Shown: positions 6,756 through 7,923 of the stretch, piece by piece
Layout of the letters: each line of letters starts with the position of its first letter
Numbering within the stretch: the first letter of the stretch is position 1
DNA from: an uncultured Oscillospiraceae bacterium
GTDB taxonomy: Bacteria > Bacillota > Clostridia > Oscillospirales > Acutalibacteraceae
Length of the DNA stretch: 7,923 nt
NCBI GenBank assembly: GCA_905211675.1
Contig: CAJMBP010000067.1
Location: 1 to 7,923, forward strand
Direction: 5' to 3'
The notes under the pieces: model-generated
Databases searched by the model: none
What the model was told of the DNA's origin: nothing
The model's input: the letters and a program-made list of their open reading frames with translations, nothing else
Position numbers and translations under genes: made by a program

Positions 6756-6833
6756 CTATATATTTAAACCTTATTGTGAGTCAAAAAACAGAAAAATTTA
6801 CCTAAAACAGCTCGTGTTCTGCCGATTTAATTC

Positions 6834-6860
6834 AAAAAATTATATACTGTTTAATTTTTT
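6834..6860. repeat. AT-only inverted repeat upstream of the SWIM gene
   Basis: AAAAAATTA (6834-6842) and TAATTTTTT (6852-6860) form 9-bp arms around a 9-nt spacer that contains TATACT (6843-6848), a possible -10. No good -35 lies at the right distance. A separate TATAAT at 6896-6901 also lacks a -35, so I could not fix the promoter of the downstream gene. The dyad could be a regulator site or a chance product of base composition. Confidence 0.35.
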
Positions 6861-6932
6861 CTTTCAATGAGAGTATTTTTGGACAGTGAAGAAATTATAA
6901 TTAAACCATAATAAAGAAAAGGGGATATCAAT

Positions 6933-7754
6933 ATGGCATTTAAGATTGGATTCAGAGCAGAAAACGAACAGTGCGGTAACGCTGCCGTGGGCGATGGGCA
7001 GACTTCGACAGTCGCACAGGCAAATGCAAAAAAGTCTGTGGTAGATGTTTTGTTTACGGACAGACATTTAACCTGCTCTTACTATAACGATATGTTTGAC
7101 CTTAAACGCGGGGATATTGTCTATGTTGAAGGTAAGCTTGAGGGCTTGCGCGGTCGTGTGGTTAATATAAACTATACTTTCAAAATTAAGCTTTCGGACT
7201 ACAAGCGTGTTATAGGCGTTGCCGATACCGATGTGAAAGGTGAGTTTCATCCTGCCGGCTCACACTTTATTACAACCGATAGCAGCGCATTGAACTTTGA
7301 GCAAATTATCACTTGGTTCAAGGCCCCCTCTGACGATAAGGAAGAATTTGCATTCGGCGAGGGTGATGAGGTGTTTAACCTTGCAAACATCAGCGATATG
7401 GTAATAGATAAAGCTACCGCTGACCGAGGGTATGATTATTTCGTGAATAATAATGTTGTTTATATTGAGTTGAATAACGGTAGGGGCAGGGCAATTGTGA
7501 TCGGCTCAAAGCCTTATGAGGTAGAGTTTAATTTTCATAACGGCGACATAAGCGGTCTTGTATGCAATTGCTACTGCACAGGCACTTGCAAGCATGAATT
7601 CGCCACAATGCTCCAACTCAAAGAAACACTTGATTTGATTGCAGAAACTTACCACTTTGCCGACTCTGACGATTACCTTGCTATCATAAACAAAGCCATA
7701 TTCTTTGAATACGCAGTAGATTCAAAAACAAAAGGTATGTTTACTCTGGGGTAG
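6933..7754 (+). CDS. SWIM zinc-finger protein with an uncharacterised N-terminal beta-rich domain
   Basis: The C-terminal half (about 145-273) carries a SWIM zinc finger of pattern CxCx5CxH: Cys211, Cys213, Cys219 and His221, with a further Cys215 inside the loop. SWIM domains bind zinc and are thought to contact DNA or proteins. The N-terminal half (about 35-115) is a distinct beta-rich unit containing LKRGDIVYVEG (57-67) and LRGRVVNINY (72-81), which resembles an SH3/KOW-like barrel by eye only. An acidic stretch (134-146) links the halves. The protein is complete, with no signal peptide or membrane segment, so it is probably cytoplasmic. AAGGGG (6919-6924) lies 8 nt before the ATG. There is no helicase or ATPase neighbour to suggest a partner. 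The SWIM call is firm; cellular function is unknown. Confidence 0.8.
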   Translation: MAFKIGFRAENEQCGNAAVGDGQTSTVAQANAKKSVVDVLFTDRHLTCSYYNDMFDLKRGDIVYVEGKLEGLRGRVVNINYTFKIKLSDYKRVIGVADTDVKGEFHPAGSHFITTDSSALNFEQIITWFKAPSDDKEEFAFGEGDEVFNLANISDMVIDKATADRGYDYFVNNNVVYIELNNGRGRAIVIGSKPYEVEFNFHNGDISGLVCNCYCTGTCKHEFATMLQLKETLDLIAETYHFADSDDYLAIINKAIFFEYAVDSKTKGMFTLG

Positions 7755-7880
7755 AAGCATAAATTCCGACGAACAAACACCTTTATAAATAAAATTTAAA
7801 ACTCATACCATACGATTATATACAAGTCTAACAGCTTGATGACATACCAATTATTCGGATTGGATAAAAATAAAGGATTT
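7755..7880. other. AT-rich intergenic stretch without a gene
   Basis: No convincing coding frame or RNA gene is seen. A weak dyad, CCAAT (7847-7851) and ATTGG (7859-7863) with a 7-nt loop, is the only structure, and no U-tract follows it. No clear terminator for the SWIM gene was found. Confidence 0.5.
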
Positions 7881-7881
7881 T

Positions 7882-7923
7882 CCGGCGCAACGCGCCTATC
7901 GCCTCGCTTTGCTCGTTGCCCAC
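7882..7923. repeat. GC-rich nested inverted repeats at the right edge, cut by the window
   Basis: The base composition changes sharply from AT-rich to GC-rich. GGCGC (7884-7888) and GCGCC (7892-7896) form a tight 3-nt-loop hairpin. GCAACG (7887-7892) and CGTTGC (7914-7919) form a competing larger stem. CGCCT also recurs as a short direct repeat at 7893-7897 and 7900-7904. The look is that of a dispersed intergenic palindromic repeat whose remainder lies outside the window; this is inference from a single copy. Confidence 0.4.

Noticed and set aside
7828..7923. Open - strand frame of 31 codons running off the right edge
   Set aside because: The sequence is dominated by the GC-rich inverted repeats, and the frame has no recognisable protein signature; it more likely reflects the repeat than a gene end.

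Overview
The window looks like part of a chromosome from a Gram-positive, low-to-moderate GC bacterium of the Clostridia, probably an uncultured gut Oscillospirales-type organism. The evidence is strong GGAGG-type ribosome sites, near-consensus TTGACA-17-TATAAT promoters, AT-rich intergenic DNA, and the kinds of proteins encoded. The taxon is an inference, because no marker gene is present.

Region 1 (1-3574, + strand) is the end of a cell-surface polysaccharide locus. After a possible C-terminal scrap of an upstream gene (1-60) comes a promoter embedded in two inverted repeats, then three tightly packed genes. These are a Wzm/TagG-type ABC permease, a Wzt/TagH-type ATPase without a carbohydrate-binding tail, and a 601-residue glycosyltransferase with two GT-A domains. 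Together they would extend a lipid-linked glycan in the cytoplasm and export it. A long imperfect hairpin lies just after the third gene.

Region 2 (3575-6041, + strand) is a serine biosynthesis operon. Two 16-nt direct repeats 52 bp apart lie just upstream of a consensus promoter, followed by serC and serA, which overlap by one base (TAATG). SerA is the short form with a C-terminal ACT domain that keeps the serine-contact residues known from E. coli, so feedback inhibition by L-serine is likely. No serB is in the window. A perfect 15-bp hairpin, flanked by A and T tracts, ends the operon and also ends the convergent gene.

Region 3 (6043-6755, - strand) is a single carbohydrate esterase family 4 (polysaccharide deacetylase-like) gene with its own promoter. 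It has no signal peptide, which is unusual for the fold.

Region 4 (6756-7923) has a 260-bp divergent intergenic space with an AT-only inverted repeat, then a SWIM zinc-finger protein (273 aa) whose N-terminal half is a separate beta-rich domain of unknown role. The last 40 bases turn abruptly GC-rich and form nested inverted repeats. They look like the edge of a dispersed intergenic repeat cut by the window boundary.

Most of the window is ordinary housekeeping and surface-glycan content, and I see no clear new system. The best leads are the SWIM protein, the signal-less deacetylase, the phased repeats before serC and the GC-rich repeat at the right edge.
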